From positions 248,001 to 312,000 of the forward strand of contig CAVYML010000002.1 in NCBI GenBank assembly GCA_963769605.1: DNA of 64,000 nt, written 5' to 3'. This DNA is from Fen-1254 sp963769605 (GTDB lineage: Bacteria > Bacteroidota > Ignavibacteria > UBA10030). Of the stretch, positions 62,391 through 64,000 are shown one piece after another. The notes under the pieces were generated by a model. The model did not search any database. It had not been told where the DNA came from and saw only the letters and a list, made by a program, of their open reading frames with translations. Each line of letters opens with the position of its first letter. Position 1 is the first letter of the stretch. The position numbers were made by a program, and so were the translations under genes.

Positions 62391-63314
62391 ATGTTGACCG
62401 AGTATGCATTAATTCCAGATATTCTTGATGCTTCCTGTTACAGCGCTCAAGGCATTTGTTCCGTTCATCTTCAGGGATTGAAAGAAGTCGTATTGCGTGA
62501 AGCATTAGTAGCTGATTTGCATAATGGAAATTTAGGGAAATATATAAGTGCAAATGCCAATCGTTGGGACCCGAAAGGGAAGGAATTATTTAAAAAAATT
62601 GTCACTCAAAATAGATTGATTTCCCGTCCAGCAATAGGTTTAACCACACCTAATGTTGACACCGAATGGATTGATGAGGCGTATGCATCTCACAATAACG
62701 AGCCTCTTGATGGTATTATCACATCAGAAGTGAACAAGCTCCATCGCCAAGACCCAATAATTGCTTCGATTGAGAAACTGTCATCTGCTATATGGTGGCA
62801 GAATCGTACTTCTTCTATTAGAGTTCTAAGGAATACCCAAAGCTACATCAAAGCGCTTGAGAAAATTCTGCGATATTCCAACTCTATAATGTTCATCGAT
62901 CCGCACTTGCATCCTTATAAGCATAGTTATCGTGAGTTCGAGTTACTATTAGCAGCGATAAGAAATACTACTCCAAAACCTTTAATTTCTATCCACAGGG
63001 TGTGCTATGATGGCACTCCTCAAAACAAAATCAGTAATCAAGATTGGGAATCGTTATTTCGAAAAAAATTCAGCACGGGACTTTTGCATTCAGGCGTTAC
63101 AGTAGAAATATATATTTGGGATGTTTTTCATTACCGTTATGTGGTTTCAGATCTTATTGGATTGTTCATAGATAACGGCCTCGATTTAGATCAACAACCT
63201 GGAAGAATTTTGCAAATTGCCCGCTTAGGTAAGATAGACTCGGATGATATTCAACGTGAATTCGATCTGGCAAGTGGAAGACATCAACTGATACACAAAT
63301 TTTCAATTCCTTAG
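62391..63314 (+). CDS. Unknown partner of the DUF3696 ATPase
   Basis: A 307-residue soluble protein. I do not recognise a family with certainty. Two phrases recall a phospholipase D-like/MIT-C fold: SNSIMFIDPHLHPYKHSYREF (about 163-180) and IYIWDVFHYRYVVSDLIGLFIDNGLD (about 241-265), the latter like the H-x-R-[YF]-[IV]-V-S-D pattern of PLD-like enzymes, but the Lys of HxK is absent. Its start codon follows the ATPase stop by one base, so the two are almost certainly made together. A role as effector or regulator of the ATPase in defence is an inference from this arrangement. Confidence 0.55.
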   Translation: MLTEYALIPDILDASCYSAQGICSVHLQGLKEVVLREALVADLHNGNLGKYISANANRWDPKGKELFKKIVTQNRLISRPAIGLTTPNVDTEWIDEAYASHNNEPLDGIITSEVNKLHRQDPIIASIEKLSSAIWWQNRTSSIRVLRNTQSYIKALEKILRYSNSIMFIDPHLHPYKHSYREFELLLAAIRNTTPKPLISIHRVCYDGTPQNKISNQDWESLFRKKFSTGLLHSGVTVEIYIWDVFHYRYVVSDLIGLFIDNGLDLDQQPGRILQIARLGKIDSDDIQREFDLASGRHQLIHKFSIP

Positions 63315-63326
63315 TAGGATAATATT

Positions 63327-64000
63327 ATGGGGACATTACCAGTTATTGCATTAACATTTATAGGTACTCTGATAGGTGCCGCTATTGTTTGGTTTTTATC
63401 AAGACGACTTATAGCTGCGAGTTATGAAAAAGGAGTTTCTTCCATAAGTTCAGAGAAAGCTGTTTTGGAAGAACGGTTAATCGCTCGCGATCAAAATATT
63501 ACAGAACTCCGATCTGAATCAGATGCTTATATTAAAGAGATAGAAGATATTTCGAATGAATTGAAGGAAGAAGCCGAAAAGAGGTTTAAAGCTGAATAAA
63601 AGAATCTCCGTATCCCTGAGTTAGAAACAACCATCGATAAAAAGGATACAGAGAATTCTGCGCTGAACGAAGAGATTACTGCGCTTAAAGAAGAGTTAGC
63701 AACTCTCCAAACAACTGTTCAAAAAGAACGCCAATCTGCGCAAGAAAAATTGGAGATTATCGAAAAAGCACAAACAGAATTATCAAACACATTCAAAGCG
63801 CTTTCGTCAGAAGCTCTCAGAAATAACAACACTTCTTTCCTTGACCTCGCAAAAGAAACATTAACGAAATATCAAGAATCAGCTAAAGGTGATTTGGAAA
63901 GCCGTCAAAAGGCAATTGATGAATTAGTCTCTCCGTTGAAAACATCCCTTGAAAAAGTTGATGGTCAAATAAGGGAAATAGAAAAGGATAGGGTCGGTGC
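63327..64000 (+). pseudogene. rmuC: RmuC-like protein with in-frame stop (3' partial)
   Basis: The frame begins with a membrane helix (VIALTFIGTLIGAAIVWFLSRRL) and a long coiled coil. It meets a TAA at 63597-63599 and continues in the same frame with a coiled coil (EITALKEELATLQTTVQKE), then the RmuC-like FKALSSEALRNNNTSFLDLAKETL and KYQESAKGDLESRQKAIDELVSPLK, to the window end. The RmuC family (DNA recombination; a predicted nuclease core lies beyond the window) has exactly this layout. The stop is a single substitution in an otherwise open frame, so it is either a recent nonsense mutation or an error. The rest is outside. Confidence 0.8.

Noticed and set aside
11395..63599. Alternative genetic code explaining in-frame stops
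   Set aside because: The internal stops are TGA, TAA and TAG in different genes, and prfB uses TGA as its regulatory stop, so no single recoding fits.
1..64000. CRISPR array
   Set aside because: I looked for regularly spaced direct repeats near the CARF gene and elsewhere; none has the 20-40 base repeat with unique spacers.

Overview
The window reads as a chromosomal segment of a bacterium from the Bacteroidota/Chlorobiota/Ignavibacteriota group, most like Ignavibacteria. The basis is three secreted proteins ending in a type IX secretion (T9SS type A) sorting tail with the N-Y-P-[DN]-P-F-N start, a small DUF3098 protein, many signal-peptide outer-membrane barrels and lipoproteins, and AT-leaning intergenic DNA. 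This placement is inference from protein style; there is no rRNA here.

Layout. (1) 1-16.8 kb, accessory: a partial T9SS beta-helix protein, an outer-membrane barrel, an ATC-hydrolase-like protein, DUF5808, a serpin lipoprotein and an MBL-fold hydrolase. Then comes a compact nitric-oxide detoxification operon (Rrf2/NsrR-like regulator, cupin, hemerythrin, quinol-type NO reductase), followed by broken genes and small secreted proteins. (2) 17.1-19.0 kb: an IS1182-type insertion sequence. (3) 19.2-24.1 kb: a 4.8 kb islet starting at an intact tRNA-Arg(CCT) and ending in a 47-bp copy of the 3' half of that tRNA. It carries a GT28 glycosyltransferase, a YihY/BrkB gene cut by a 97-bp MITE, a papain-like amidase and the last part of an Mg2+ P-type ATPase. 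(4) 24.3-36.6 kb, core block: proS (frameshifted), dnaE, trxA, aspS, prfB (with the programmed frameshift), lolC/lolE-like permeases, lolD and DUF3098. (5) 36.7-52.1 kb, accessory: a tRNA-Lys fragment, a lone receiver protein, an esterase, tRNA-Lys, a CZB protein, VOC, a C59-family amidase, BNR/Ycf48-like propellers, SRAP, DUF6438 and other secreted proteins, many separated by members of interspersed hairpin repeat families. (6) 52.2-64.0 kb: tRNA-Met followed by a defence island with AbiEi/AbiEii, an RtcR-type CARF sensor fused to a putative DNA-binding domain, type I restriction-modification hsdR-hsdM-hsdS, an AAA (DUF3696) ATPase coupled to an unknown partner, and an RmuC gene with an in-frame stop.

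Themes. The clearest new points are: the 97-bp MITE (two copies), whose ends and CTAG target match the local IS1182-type element and whose exact removal restores the YihY reading frame; the co-oriented defence operon in which a CARF-type ligand sensor sits between a toxin-antitoxin pair and a type I R-M system without any CRISPR; the integrase-less tRNA-Arg islet; and three families of dispersed intergenic repeats confined to the accessory regions. At least eight coding sequences carry a frameshift, an in-frame stop or an insertion. Because proS, an essential gene, is among them, some of these lesions may be consensus or assembly errors rather than biology.
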